64,000 nucleotides of DNA from positions 62,001-126,000 of the forward strand of contig MKUQ01000004.1 in the NCBI GenBank assembly GCA_001898645.1, given 5' to 3'. The notes beneath the pieces are model-generated. The model did no database searches and was not told the DNA's origin. It saw only the letters and a list, made by a program, of their open reading frames with translations. The DNA comes from Burkholderiales bacterium 70-64 (GTDB taxonomy: Bacteria; Pseudomonadota; Gammaproteobacteria; Burkholderiales; Burkholderiaceae_E). Position numbers and translations under genes: made by a program. This document shows positions 44,839 to 53,478 of this stretch, one piece after another (position 1 is the stretch's first letter; the number at the start of each line of letters is the position of its first letter).

Positions 44839-45993
44839 ATGTCGTGGTTTCGGCAGGGGGGCGCGGCGCGCCTGGGCGCCGCGCTGATCGTATCGATCGG
44901 TCTGGCCGCGTGGCTGTGGCCGGCCGCCGCGGTGCAGGCGCGCGAAGCATCGAAGAAGCCCAAGGCGACGGCGACGCACAAGGCCGCCGCCAAGACGCAC
45001 GCGGGTGCGCGCAAGACGGCGTCCGCGACCCCGAAGCGGGTCAAGTGGAGCAGCGCCACTGCGCGCGGCAAGCGCGGCTCCGGCGCAGCCTCGGCGCACA
45101 GGGTGGTGCGCGTGGCCGAGCCGGTACGCCCGTCGATCGGCCATGCCATCGGCCTGCATGCCGCCGGCGATCCGCTCGCCCTGCAGTCGGCCGTGGCGCT
45201 GGTGCTGGACCAGGGCAGCGGCGAGGTGCTGTTCGAGAAGAACGCGCAGGCGGTGCTGCCGATCGCCTCGATCAGCAAGCTGATGACGGCCGTGGTGGTG
45301 CTCGATGCGCAGCTGCCGATGACGGAGATGCTCGAGATCGGCGATGCCGACGTCGATACCGAGCGCAATACCCGCTCGCGCCTGCGCACCGGCACGCGCC
45401 TGTCGCGCGGCGAGCTGCTGCAGCTGGCGCTGATGTCGTCGGAGAATCGCGCCGCCCACACGCTCGGGCGCCACTATCCCGGCGGCATGGCGAGCTTCGT
45501 CGAGCAGATGAACCGCAAGGCGCGCGAGCTCGGCATGTCCAGCTCGCACTTCGTCGAGCCCACCGGGCTGTCCAGCAGCAACGTCTCGAACGCGCGCGAC
45601 CTCGCCCTGCTGGTGCGCGCGGCCTCGACCTATCCGCTGATCCGCGAGTACTCGACGGCGAGCGCCCTCACCGTGGACACGGGCTACAACACGGTCAGCT
45701 ACCGCAACACCAACCGCCTCGTCGACCGCCCCGACTGGGACATCGGCGTGCAGAAGACCGGCTACATCTCGGAGGCCGGCAACTGCGTGGTCATGCAGAC
45801 GCGCATCGACGGACGCTCGATGGTGGTGGTGCTGCTCGATGCGGCCGCGCGCGTGGCGCGCGTCGGCGATGCGCTGCGCATCCGCTCCTGGCTCGAGAGC
45901 GCGTCGCGCGCCGAGCCGAGACGACCGATGCCCGGCGAGCACAAGGCCTTCCTGCAGCCCGGCCCGCGCGAGCACGCGCCAGCCGACGCCTGA
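44839..45993 (+). CDS. pbpG: D-alanyl-D-alanine endopeptidase, PBP7/8 type
   Basis: 384-residue serine peptidase of the S11 family that cleaves peptidoglycan cross-links in the periplasm. The three active-site motifs are SISK in LPIASISKLMTA, SEN in LMSSENRAA and KTG in VQKTGYISEAG. A signal peptide (about 1-35) is followed by an unusually Lys/Ala/Thr-rich segment (about 36-85). The C-terminal PBP5-type domain is absent, as in PBP7. The ATG at 44839 has GGGGGAG upstream; an ATG at 44770 is less likely. Confidence 0.92.
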   Translation: MSWFRQGGAARLGAALIVSIGLAAWLWPAAAVQAREASKKPKATATHKAAAKTHAGARKTASATPKRVKWSSATARGKRGSGAASAHRVVRVAEPVRPSIGHAIGLHAAGDPLALQSAVALVLDQGSGEVLFEKNAQAVLPIASISKLMTAVVVLDAQLPMTEMLEIGDADVDTERNTRSRLRTGTRLSRGELLQLALMSSENRAAHTLGRHYPGGMASFVEQMNRKARELGMSSSHFVEPTGLSSSNVSNARDLALLVRAASTYPLIREYSTASALTVDTGYNTVSYRNTNRLVDRPDWDIGVQKTGYISEAGNCVVMQTRIDGRSMVVVLLDAAARVARVGDALRIRSWLESASRAEPRRPMPGEHKAFLQPGPREHAPADA

Positions 45994-46009
45994 AGCGAGT
46001 GCGCGCCGC

Positions 46010-46798
46010 TCAGCCGCGCGCCTCGTAGCCCAGCGCCGCGGAGATCTCCGCGGCGGTGTGGCACAGCTGGTCGATCCAGTCGTCCTGCACGAAGTCGGCC
46101 GGCGCGGAGATCGACAGGCCGGCCACCACCTTGCCGGTGTCGTCGCGGATGGCCGCGGCGATGCAGCGCACCCCCAGCTCCAGCTCCTCGTTGTCGCGCG
46201 CGTAGCCGCGCGCGCGCACCAGCGACAGCTCGCGCTCCAGGCGCGCCGGATCGGTGATGCTGTTGCGGGTATGGCCGGCCAGGCCGGTGCGCGCGGCGTA
46301 GGCGCGCACGGCGCGGCTGTCGTCGACGGCCAGGAACAGCTTGCCGACCGAGGTCAGGTGCAGCGGGGCGCGGCCGCCGACGGCGCGCACCACCTGCATG
46401 CCGGAGCGCTCGGAGACCGCGCGCTCGATGTACACGATCTCGTCGCCCTGGCGGATCGAGAGGTTGACCGGCTGGCCGGTGGCGCGGTGCAGCTCGCGCA
46501 TCGGTCCGAGCGCGGCGTCGCGCACGCTCAGGCGCGCCTTGACCAGGTTGCCCAGCTCGAGCAGGCGGATGCCCAGCTGGTAGGCGCCTGGCTCGGCGCG
46601 ATCGACCAGGCGCGCGGTCACCAGGTCGTTGAGGATGCGGTGCGCGGTCGACGGATGCAGGCCGGTGCGCCCGGACAGATCCTTCAGGCTCACCGGATCG
46701 GGCTGCGCGGCCAGCGCATCCAGCAGCGAGACCATGCGTTCGATGACTTGGATCGCGGTTCGGCTCGCTTCACCGCTTTCGAGTCGGGGGCGTGGCAT
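46010..46798 (-). CDS. IclR family transcriptional regulator
   Basis: 262 residues. The N-terminal winged helix (about 15-80, VIERMVSLLDALAAQPDPVS then GLHPSTAHRILNDLV) and the C-terminal effector domain (GRAPLHLTSVGKLFLA and ARGYARDNEELELGVRCIAA) are typical of IclR. The ligand is unknown; many relatives respond to aromatic acids or small organic acids. It is flanked by unrelated genes, so the target is not evident. A GGAAG Shine-Dalgarno precedes the ATG. Confidence 0.93.
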   Translation of the reverse strand: MPRPRLESGEASRTAIQVIERMVSLLDALAAQPDPVSLKDLSGRTGLHPSTAHRILNDLVTARLVDRAEPGAYQLGIRLLELGNLVKARLSVRDAALGPMRELHRATGQPVNLSIRQGDEIVYIERAVSERSGMQVVRAVGGRAPLHLTSVGKLFLAVDDSRAVRAYAARTGLAGHTRNSITDPARLERELSLVRARGYARDNEELELGVRCIAAAIRDDTGKVVAGLSISAPADFVQDDWIDQLCHTAAEISAALGYEARG

Positions 46799-46900
46799 GA
46801 CTTCCGGGCAGCAACGACAATGCGGGACCTTATATCACCTTGTGAAATCAAAGTCATCTTGGCCGGCCAGGCAACATGGGCATCGCGCGGGGAGCGCCGG

Positions 46901-46906
46901 TACACT
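46901..46906 (+). promoter_or_regulatory. Candidate -10 element of the DUF454 gene
   Basis: TACACT lies six bases before the ATG, in the context CCGGTACACTGCC. This is nearly the same as the rpiA start region. No Shine-Dalgarno or -35 is seen. Confidence 0.4.
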
Positions 46907-46912
46907 GCCGGC

Positions 46913-47284
46913 ATGATCCGGCGCTCCCTGGCGATCGCGCTGTGGCGCGTCGTGGCGATCGTATGCGTGGCCGCCGGCGTGGTCGGCATGATGCTGCCGG
47001 TCATGCCGACGGTGCCGTTCCTGCTGGTGGCCGCCTGGGCCGCGGGACGCGGCTGGCCGCGCCTCGAGACATGGCTGCTCGGCCATCCGGTGCACGGCGA
47101 GTCGATCCGCCGCTGGCGCGATCACGGCGCCGTGCCGCGCCGCGCCAAGTGGGTCGCCTCGCTCATGATGATGGCCAGCGCGCTGACCCTTGCCCTGTCG
47201 GGTGCGCCGCTGTGGGTGAAGGTCGCCGTGCCGGGCACGATGGCCGTCGTCGCGACCTGGCTGTGGCTGCGCCCGGAAGTCTAG
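46913..47284 (+). CDS. DUF454 (YbaN) family inner-membrane protein
   Basis: 123 residues with three hydrophobic spans. VVGMMLPVMPTVPFLLVAAW is the DUF454 signature (LPLLPTTPFLL-like), and HPVHGESIRRWRDHGAVPRR is the conserved cytoplasmic loop. Function is unknown; in several bacteria the family lies near haem or nitrate/NO genes. The start probably gives a leaderless transcript. Confidence 0.88.
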   Translation: MIRRSLAIALWRVVAIVCVAAGVVGMMLPVMPTVPFLLVAAWAAGRGWPRLETWLLGHPVHGESIRRWRDHGAVPRRAKWVASLMMMASALTLALSGAPLWVKVAVPGTMAVVATWLWLRPEV

Positions 47285-47353
47285 GCCAGGACCTGTAGGC
47301 CGCCTGCTCGATCGTCACGCCGCAGCCGCAGCCGCACCGCGGACCGGCCGCGC

Positions 47354-47761
47354 CTACCCGCCCAGGATGCCGCGCAGGAAGCCGAGCGGATGATGCGCCC
47401 GGGCGATCGACACCATCATCCCGTAGCAGGCCAGCGCTGCCACGAACCACGCTACGCGCGCGCGCGGCGTGCGGGCGCGCCGCAGCGCCATGACGCCCAG
47501 CACCACGTAGGCCGGCAGCAGCGCCAGCTTGGCCGCCAGCCAGGGCTCGACGAAGGGGTTGAGGTGCAGGATCGCCAGCAGCACGAGGGCCGCCCCGAGC
47601 AGGCCGGTGTCGATGGTGTAGCTGGCGTAGCGCAGGGTCGCCGCGCGCGGCCACGTCGCGCCGGCCAGCGTGGCGGTGCCGCGCACGGCGAACACGCAGC
47701 CGCTGAGGATCACCAGCGCGATGTGGACGAAGCGGACCTGCGGATAGAGATCGGCAATCAA
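47354..47761 (-). CDS. SirB2 family membrane protein
   Basis: 135 residues with about four transmembrane helices. FVHIALVILSGCVFAVRGTA and LHLNPFVEPWLAAKLALLPA are typical of the SirB2 family, a small membrane family of unknown function found with NO or haem-copper oxidase genes. The start appears to be TTG at 47761, overlapping the DUF2249 stop (TTGA), so the two are coupled. Confidence 0.83.
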   Translation of the reverse strand: MIADLYPQVRFVHIALVILSGCVFAVRGTATLAGATWPRAATLRYASYTIDTGLLGAALVLLAILHLNPFVEPWLAAKLALLPAYVVLGVMALRRARTPRARVAWFVAALACYGMMVSIARAHHPLGFLRGILGG

Positions 47762-48015
47762 CGGACGTGGAAGTCGATCACGATCTCGCCGGGGGCGCGG
47801 CTGACGTACGAGATCTCGACGTGCTCGCCGAAGTGGCCGTTGATCTGCTGGAGCAGCGGCAGAGGATCGTGGTCGTTCATGAAGCGCATCGTCTCGCCCG
47901 GGTGCAGGGCCGACAGCGCCCCGAAGATCGCCGAGTGGCGAAAGCGCCGCGCAACGCCGCGAGCGTCGAAGATGTGGGTATCCTCGCCCAGGATGGGGAG
48001 GGCGTTTTCGCTCAT
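47758..48015 (-). CDS. DUF2249 domain protein
   Basis: 85-residue small protein of the DUF2249 family (TusA-like fold). IFDARGVARRFRHSAIFGAL, the MRFMNDHDPLPLLQQINGHF block and EISYVSRAPGEIVIDFHV at the end are characteristic. The family is common near hemerythrin, NnrS and SirB2 genes in NO-responding clusters. GAGGAG lies upstream of the ATG at 48015, which decides against an in-frame start 33 bases further up. Confidence 0.87.
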   Translation of the reverse strand: MSENALPILGEDTHIFDARGVARRFRHSAIFGALSALHPGETMRFMNDHDPLPLLQQINGHFGEHVEISYVSRAPGEIVIDFHVR

Positions 48016-48057
48016 AGGCTTGCTCCTCGGAAATGGAAGGTGACGCAAAGAAAGGTC

Positions 48058-48086
48058 ACTTTAGGATACATGTTAAAAGGCGTCAA
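48058..48086 (-). promoter_or_regulatory. Promoter of the DUF2249-SirB2 operon
   Basis: On the minus strand TTGACG (48086-48081), a 17-base spacer and TAAAGT (48063-48058) form a good promoter. The spacer contains an ACATGT dyad and, read on the other strand, AGGATACATGTTAAAA, which resembles one half of an NsrR site. No complete NsrR palindrome is present, so NO control is only a possibility. Confidence 0.55.
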
Positions 48087-48154
48087 GCACGCCTCCAGGC
48101 GTTCACGCCAGGTGGTCTTCGCAGCCGGGGTGGTCTGCACGGCCAAGGCGCTCT

Positions 48155-49222
48155 TCACGCCGGAGTGGTCGGTGCCACGGATGCCGCCTGTGCGGCGTGT
48201 GCCGCCTGCGCCAGGGCGCGCGCGCACTGGCCCACCAGCGCGGGGCCGCGGTAGACGAGCCCGGTGTAGAGCTGTACCAGCGTGGCGCCGGCAGCCAGCT
48301 TCTCGCGCGCGTGCGCGGCCTCGAGCACGCCGCCCACGCCGATGATGGGATAGCCGCGCGGCAGGCTCTCGCGCAGCGCGCGGATGACCCGGTTGGAGGG
48401 CTCGCGCACCGGCGCGCCCGACAGGCCGCCGGCCTCGTCGGCGTGCGGCAGGCCGGCCACCGCTTCGCGCGACACGGTGGTGTTGGTCGCGATGACCGCG
48501 TCGACGCCGTGGCGCACGAGCAGCTCGGCGATCGCCGCGATCTGCCCGTCGTCGAGATCGGGCGCGATCTTGAGCGCCAGCGGCACGCGCCGCGCGTGCT
48601 GGGCGGCCAGCACGGCGCGGCGCGCCTGCAGCGCGTCGAGCAGCTCGCGCAGCGCGTCGCCGCCCTGGAGCTGGCGCAGATTGGCCGTATTGGGCGAGGA
48701 GATGTTGACCGTCACGTAGCTCGCGTGCGGGTAGACGCGATCGAGGCAGACGAGATAGTCGTCGAGCGCGCGCTCGATGGGCGTGGCGGCGTTCTTGCCG
48801 ATGTTCAGGCCGAGCACGCCGCGCCAGCGGGCGCGCCGCACGTTGGCCACGAAGGCCTCGACGCCGGCGTTGTTGAAGCCCATGCGGTTGATCAGCGCCT
48901 CGCGCTGCGGCAGGCGGAACAGGCGCGGCCGCGGGTTGCCCGGCTGCGCCTTCGGCGTCACCGTGCCGACCTCGATGAAACCGAAGCCCATCGCCGCCAG
49001 CGCGTCGATGTGCGCGCCGTTCTTGTCCAGCCCGGCGGCCAGCCCGACCCGGTTGCGAAAGCGCAGCCCCATCACCTCGACCGGGTCCTCGACCGGGCAG
49101 CCGGCGACCAGGCGCAGCAGGCCGCTGCGCGCGGCGCCGTCGAGCGCGCCCAGGGTCAGCTCGTGCGCCTGCTCGGCATCGAGGGCGAAGAGCAGCGGGC
49201 GCGCGAGGGCGTACGGGCTCAT
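48155..49222 (-). CDS. pyrD: Dihydroorotate dehydrogenase (quinone), class 2
   Basis: 355-residue membrane-associated flavoenzyme oxidising dihydroorotate to orotate with quinone in pyrimidine synthesis. The amphipathic N-terminus ([20 protein letters not shown]) is the class 2 membrane-binding part. [55 protein letters not shown] and [20 protein letters not shown] are conserved FMN/substrate motifs. Its start overlaps the bpt stop by four bases. Confidence 0.96.
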   Translation of the reverse strand: MSPYALARPLLFALDAEQAHELTLGALDGAARSGLLRLVAGCPVEDPVEVMGLRFRNRVGLAAGLDKNGAHIDALAAMGFGFIEVGTVTPKAQPGNPRPRLFRLPQREALINRMGFNNAGVEAFVANVRRARWRGVLGLNIGKNAATPIERALDDYLVCLDRVYPHASYVTVNISSPNTANLRQLQGGDALRELLDALQARRAVLAAQHARRVPLALKIAPDLDDGQIAAIAELLVRHGVDAVIATNTTVSREAVAGLPHADEAGGLSGAPVREPSNRVIRALRESLPRGYPIIGVGGVLEAAHAREKLAAGATLVQLYTGLVYRGPALVGQCARALAQAAHAAQAASVAPTTPA

Positions 49223-49977
49223 CGCCCGGGCCCCGGGGCGGCCTCCGGCCGGGACGGCCCCGCGACCCACCGGCCGTCGACCAGGCTCTCGATGGGCTGG
49301 AAGTTCGCCTTGTAGGCCATCTTCGAGCTCTCGGCGATCCAGTAGCCGAGGTACAGGTGCGGCAGGCCGAGCTGGCGGCACTGCTCGATCTGCCACAGGA
49401 TGTTGTAGGTGCCGAAGCTGGCGCCGGGCGGTTGCGGATCGAAGAAGGTGTACACCGAGGACAGGCCGTCGTTCAGGATGTCGATGATCGACACCATGCG
49501 CAGCGTGCCGTCGGCTTCGCGGAACTCGACCAGGCGCGTGTTGACCTTGCTCTGCAGGAGGAACTGGGCGTACTGCTCGCGGCTGTCGTGGTCCATGCCG
49601 CCGCCGGCGTGGCGGCTGGCCTGGTAGCGCAGGTAGAGATCGTAGTGCTCGGGCGAGAAGCCGAGCCGGGCCACCAGGGTGCGCAGCGTGCGGTGCCCCT
49701 TCCACGCCCGGCGCTGGCTGCGCGTGGGGCGGAAGCCGGCCACCGGGATGCGCACCGGCACGCAGGCGCGGCAGCCGTCGCAGTGCGGCCGGTAGGTGAA
49801 GATGCCGCTGCGGCGGAAGCCGGCCTTGACCAGCTCGCTGTAGATGTCGGCGTTGATCAGGTGGTTGGGCGTGGCGACCTGGGAGCGCGCCAGGCGCCCG
49901 GGCAGGTAGCTGCAAGGGTAGGGCGCGGTCGCGTAGAACTGGAGTGCCGCGAACGGCAGTTCCTTCAGGTGCGTCAT
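49219..49977 (-). CDS. bpt: Aspartate/glutamate leucyltransferase (Bpt), ATE-like
   Basis: 252-residue bacterial relative of arginyl-tRNA-protein transferase that adds leucine to proteins with N-terminal Asp or Glu, marking them for ClpS/Clp[22 protein letters not shown] and [20 protein letters not shown] (with the conserved cysteines) are the N-terminal signatures; [20 protein letters not shown] is the C-terminal one. It overlaps aat upstream and pyrD downstream (ATGA each), so the three form a coupled operon. Confidence 0.95.
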   Translation of the reverse strand: MTHLKELPFAALQFYATAPYPCSYLPGRLARSQVATPNHLINADIYSELVKAGFRRSGIFTYRPHCDGCRACVPVRIPVAGFRPTRSQRRAWKGHRTLRTLVARLGFSPEHYDLYLRYQASRHAGGGMDHDSREQYAQFLLQSKVNTRLVEFREADGTLRMVSIIDILNDGLSSVYTFFDPQPPGASFGTYNILWQIEQCRQLGLPHLYLGYWIAESSKMAYKANFQPIESLVDGRWVAGPSRPEAAPGPGR

Positions 49978-50705
49978 GCGTCCGGTAGCTCGATGCTCAT
50001 CGCCCGCCAGTCGGGATCGGGTTGCCGCGTGAGCGCGGCCACGTGCTGCAGGAACGACGCGCGCGTAATTTCGCGTGCACCGAGCGAAGCCAGATGGCGA
50101 GTGTTCTGCTGGCAGTCTATCACGCTGAATCCGTGCCGGCGCAGCAGCGACACGAGCGCCCACAGCGCCGTCTTCGAGGCGTCGGGCACGCGCGCGAACA
50201 TCGATTCGCCGAAGAACATGCGTCCTATGGCTACGCCGTAGAGACCGCCGGCCAGCGCCGCGCCCTGCCACAGCTCGACCGAGTGGGCGGCGCCCGCCCG
50301 GTGCAGCGCGCCGTAGGCGGCAGCGATCTGCGCGGTGATCCAGGTGCCGTCCTGCCCGGCGCGCGGCATGGCGCATGCCCGCATCACGCGATCGAAGCAG
50401 GCGTCGAGCGTCACGCGCCAGCGCTCCTCGCGGCGCGCGCGCCGCACCGTCTTGATCAGCGAGCGGCTAGGCCTGAACTCGTCGAGAGGCAGCACCATGC
50501 GCGGATCGGGCGACCACCACAGCACCGGCTGCCCCTCGCTGTACCAGGGAAAGATGCCGCTGCGATAGGCGGCAAGCAGCCGCGGCGCAGAGAGATCGGC
50601 GCCGGCGGCGAGCAGTCCGTTGGGCTCGTCCAGCGCCAGCGAGGGATCGGGCAGCGGGTCGTGCGGCTCGACCCATGCGAGGGAGCGTTGCGATGCTGCG
50701 GGCAT
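49974..50705 (-). CDS. aat: Leucyl/phenylalanyl-tRNA-protein transferase
   Basis: 243 residues. Aat transfers Leu or Phe to N-terminal Arg or Lys of proteins in the N-degron pathway. [55 protein letters not shown] and [20 protein letters not shown] are diagnostic. The start at 50705 gives the usual length; in-frame starts further upstream are possible. It immediately precedes bpt. Confidence 0.95.
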   Translation of the reverse strand: MPAASQRSLAWVEPHDPLPDPSLALDEPNGLLAAGADLSAPRLLAAYRSGIFPWYSEGQPVLWWSPDPRMVLPLDEFRPSRSLIKTVRRARREERWRVTLDACFDRVMRACAMPRAGQDGTWITAQIAAAYGALHRAGAAHSVELWQGAALAGGLYGVAIGRMFFGESMFARVPDASKTALWALVSLLRRHGFSVIDCQQNTRHLASLGAREITRASFLQHVAALTRQPDPDWRAMSIELPDA

Positions 50706-50812
50706 GGGTGCGTGTCGCGGGTCTGGGGCGTGTCGGCACGCCCTAGGAGGCCGCCGGAGTCGAATCGGGCTCGCATGGAGGCGGGCCGCTACGGTCCATG
50801 GCCGGCCGGCTC

Positions 50813-51361
50813 TCAGGCGGGGCGCGGCACGGGCGAGCGGATCGCGCCGGTGTGCATCGAATAGACGCCGCTGCGCCGGTCCTCGAAGAACCAGCGCAGC
50901 GTCTGCGCAACCGTGCGGAACGCCATCGCATCCCACGGCACCTCGGCCTCGGTGAACAGGCGCGTCTCCAGGCTCTCGGGCCCCGGCGCGAAGGCGATGT
51001 CGAGCAGCTCGGCGCGGAAGAACACGTGCACCTGGTTCACGTGCGGCACGTCCACCATGGAGAACGCCTCGCCGAGCGCGATGCGCGCGCCGGCCTCCTC
51101 CATGGTCTCGCGCTGCGCGCCTTCGGCGGTGGTCTCGCCGTTCTCCATGAAGCCGGCCGGCAGGGTCCAGAAGCCGTAGCGCGGCTCGATCGCGCGCCGG
51201 CACAGCAGCACCTTGTCCTCCCAGACCGGGATCGTGCCCAGCACCATGGTCGGGTTCTGGTAGTGGATGGTGCCGCAGTGCGCGCAGCGGTAGCGCGGCC
51301 GGTTGTCGCCGGGCGGAACGCTGAGCTGCACTTCATGGCCGCAGACCGAACAGAATTTCAT
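50813..51361 (-). CDS. Nudix hydrolase with N-terminal zinc ribbon
   Basis: 182 residues. The N-terminal zinc ribbon is CSVCG (4-8) with CAHCG (about 28-32). The Nudix box is GFMENGETTAEGAQRETMEE followed by AGA, matching GX5EX7REUXEEXGU. Zinc-ribbon Nudix proteins include NADH pyrophosphatase-like enzymes, but the NudC motif is not seen, so the substrate is open. A TACACT hexamer lies about 25 bases upstream of the ATG. Confidence 0.9.
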   Translation of the reverse strand: MKFCSVCGHEVQLSVPPGDNRPRYRCAHCGTIHYQNPTMVLGTIPVWEDKVLLCRRAIEPRYGFWTLPAGFMENGETTAEGAQRETMEEAGARIALGEAFSMVDVPHVNQVHVFFRAELLDIAFAPGPESLETRLFTEAEVPWDAMAFRTVAQTLRWFFEDRRSGVYSMHTGAIRSPVPRPA

Positions 51362-51411
51362 GGGCGAGCGCGACGATTGATCCCAGTGTAGCAGCCGATT
51401 CCAGGCGCAGG

Positions 51412-51440
51412 TTGACGATGCCTGCCTAGGCAAGTATATT
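51412..51440 (+). promoter_or_regulatory. Promoter and operator of the marR-efflux operon
   Basis: TTGACG (51412-51417), a 17-base spacer and TATATT (51435-51440) form a near-consensus promoter. The perfect palindrome TGCCTAGGCA (51423-51432) lies within the spacer, where a bound repressor would block RNA polymerase. The start codon is only five bases from the -10, implying a leaderless marR mRNA. Confidence 0.7.
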
Positions 51441-51445
51441 GCCGC

Positions 51446-51988
51446 ATGGCTCCTCCGAAGCCCTTCTACGATGCGGGCGACTACCCGGTGGGCGAGAGCA
51501 TCGGCTTCCTGGTGCGGCAGCTCAAGATGTCGCTCACGCGCTGCGTCGACAGCGCCATGGCCTGCCACGGCCTCACCGATGCCCAATGGGGGCCGCTGCT
51601 GCTCATCGCCCGCGGCCGCGCGTGCACCGCGGCGGCGCTCGCGCAGGCGCTCGAGCTCGATGCCGGCGCGATGACGCGCACGCTCGACCGGCTGCAGGCC
51701 AAGGGCCTGATCCGCCGCACCCGCTCCCGCGACGACCGGCGCGTATGGACGCTGGAGCTCACGCCGGCCGGCGAGCGGGCGGCTGCGCAGGTGCCGGCCG
51801 GGCTGGCGCATGCCAACAACGTCCACCTGGCCGGATTCGAGCGGCGGGAATTCGAGCAGCTGCGTGCCTACCTGGTGCGCATGATCGACAACGGCCGGCG
51901 CGAGCGCGCCGCCGCGGAGACGGCGGCCGGAACCGGAACCGCTGCCGGGCCGTCGCGCGGCCGTCCGGGGCCGGAGCGGAGATCGTGA
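51446..51988 (+). CDS. MarR family regulator (EmrR-like) of the efflux operon
   Basis: 180 residues with a winged helix (about 40-110: LTDAQWGPLLLIARGRACTA, LELDAGAMTRTLDRLQAKGL and the wing RRTRSRDDRRVWTLELT). Relatives repress efflux pump operons and release DNA when bound to phenolic or lipophilic compounds. It is the first gene of marR-nodT-emrA-emrB and probably regulates itself through TGCCTAGGCA. There is no Shine-Dalgarno. The C-terminal 25 residues are low-complexity. Confidence 0.92.
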   Translation: MAPPKPFYDAGDYPVGESIGFLVRQLKMSLTRCVDSAMACHGLTDAQWGPLLLIARGRACTAAALAQALELDAGAMTRTLDRLQAKGLIRRTRSRDDRRVWTLELTPAGERAAAQVPAGLAHANNVHLAGFERREFEQLRAYLVRMIDNGRRERAAAETAAGTGTAAGPSRGRPGPERRS

Positions 51989-52023
51989 GGCGCATCCCGC
52001 GGCCCGCGCCGGCTTGTGGCGTC

Positions 52024-53478
52024 ATGCGCAGCCTTCGCCGCGCGCGAATGCGCGGGTGCGCCGCGGCCGCCGCCCTGGCCGTCCTGACGGGCTGTGCGAG
52101 CCATGCCGGCATCGAGCCGAGCGCCACCCCGATCGACGTCCGCAGCCTGGGTGTGGCGCCCGCCGACACCGCCCGCCTGGACTGGCCCGGCGAGCGCTGG
52201 TGGGAGCGCTTCGGCGACCCACGGCTCGACGCTCTCGTCGAGCGTGCACTGCAGGACAATCCGACGCTCGCGGTGTCGAAGTCCCGCCTCGAGAAGGCGC
52301 GCGCACTCGCGCAGGCGGCCGATGCCGCACGCCTGCCGCAGGTCTCGGGCTCGCTCGCCTCGACGCGCCAGCGCTATTCCGCGAACGACCTGTTCCCGCC
52401 GCCGATCGCCGGCAGCGTGCTCACCGGCAACGCGGTGCGGCTCGATGCGGCATGGGAGCTCGACGTCTTCGGGCGCAACCGCGCGCTGCTCGACGCCGCG
52501 CTCGGCCAGGCGCGCGCCGCGCAGGCCGATCTGCAGGCGGCCCGCGTGCTGCTGTCGACCGAGGTGGTGCGGACCTGGGTCCAGCTCGCGCGGCTGGTGG
52601 CGCTGCGCGCGTTGGCCGCGGACACGCTGCGCCAGCGCACGCAGTTGCGCGACCTGGTCGCCCAGCGCGTGCGTGCCGGCCTCGATACCGAGGTGGAGCT
52701 GCGCCAGGCCGAGGGTGCGGTGGCCGATGCGGCCGGTCAGGCCGAGGTGCTGGACGAGCAGGCCATGCTCGCGCGCAACGCGCTGGCCGCGCTCGCGCTG
52801 CAGCCGGCCGAGGCGCTGGCCGGCCTGTCGCCGGCCATGCCGGCGGCGGCGCAGCAGGCGATCTCCGGGCCGATCACCGCCGACCTGCTCGGGCGGCGCG
52901 CCGACATCGTGGCAGCGCGCTGGCGCATCGAAGCGGCGCTGCGCGATCGCGACGCGGCCGTCACGGAGTTCTATCCGAACGTGAACCTCGCCGCCTTCGC
53001 CGGGTTCTCGAGCCTGGGCTTCGCGCACTGGCTGGAGGCCGACAGCCGTATCTGGGGCGTCGGTCCGGCGCTGCGCCTGCCGGTGTTCGACGCCGGGCGC
53101 CTGCGCGCCAACCTGCGCGGCAAGACGGCCGACATCGATGCGGCGGTGGCCGGCTACAACGCCGCCGTCGCCGGCGCGGTGCGCGAAGTGGGCGACCAGC
53201 TCGCCTCGCTGCGCTCGCTCGAGCGCCAGCGCGTGCAGCAGAGCGCCGCGCGCGCCGCCGCCGAGAGCGCCGATGCGCTGGCGCTGCAGCGCTACCGCGC
53301 CGGGCTGGCCAACTATCTCACTGTGCTGTCGGTGGAATCCGGCGTGCTCGCCCAGCGACGCAACACCATCGAGCTGGCGGCGCGCGGCGTCGACCTCGAT
53401 CTCGCGCTGGTGCGTGCGCTGGGCGGAGGCTACCGGAGCGACGGCGACGATCGATCGGAGGCAGGTCATGAGCGATGA
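52024..53478 (+). CDS. Outer-membrane efflux lipoprotein, NodT/TolC family
   Basis: 484-residue outer-membrane channel of RND/MFS tripartite pumps. A lipoprotein signal ends in LAVLTGC. Two OEP repeats follow (ERWWERFGDPRLDALVERAL, QDNPTLAVSKSRLEKARALA; the second near FYPNVNLAAFAGFSSLGFA), with the long helices that reach the adaptor. The ATG at 52024 gives a compact signal peptide; a GTG at 51985, with GGAG upstream and overlapping the marR stop, would add 13 residues. It overlaps emrA by 11 bases. Confidence 0.9.
   Translation: MRSLRRARMRGCAAAAALAVLTGCASHAGIEPSATPIDVRSLGVAPADTARLDWPGERWWERFGDPRLDALVERALQDNPTLAVSKSRLEKARALAQAADAARLPQVSGSLASTRQRYSANDLFPPPIAGSVLTGNAVRLDAAWELDVFGRNRALLDAALGQARAAQADLQAARVLLSTEVVRTWVQLARLVALRALAADTLRQRTQLRDLVAQRVRAGLDTEVELRQAEGAVADAAGQAEVLDEQAMLARNALAALALQPAEALAGLSPAMPAAAQQAISGPITADLLGRRADIVAARWRIEAALRDRDAAVTEFYPNVNLAAFAGFSSLGFAHWLEADSRIWGVGPALRLPVFDAGRLRANLRGKTADIDAAVAGYNAAVAGAVREVGDQLASLRSLERQRVQQSAARAAAESADALALQRYRAGLANYLTVLSVESGVLAQRRNTIELAARGVDLDLALVRALGGGYRSDGDDRSEAGHER

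Noticed and set aside
48061-48090. A complete NsrR palindrome before the DUF2249 gene
   Set aside because: One half-site is plausible but the second half does not match, so only a possible half-site is noted.
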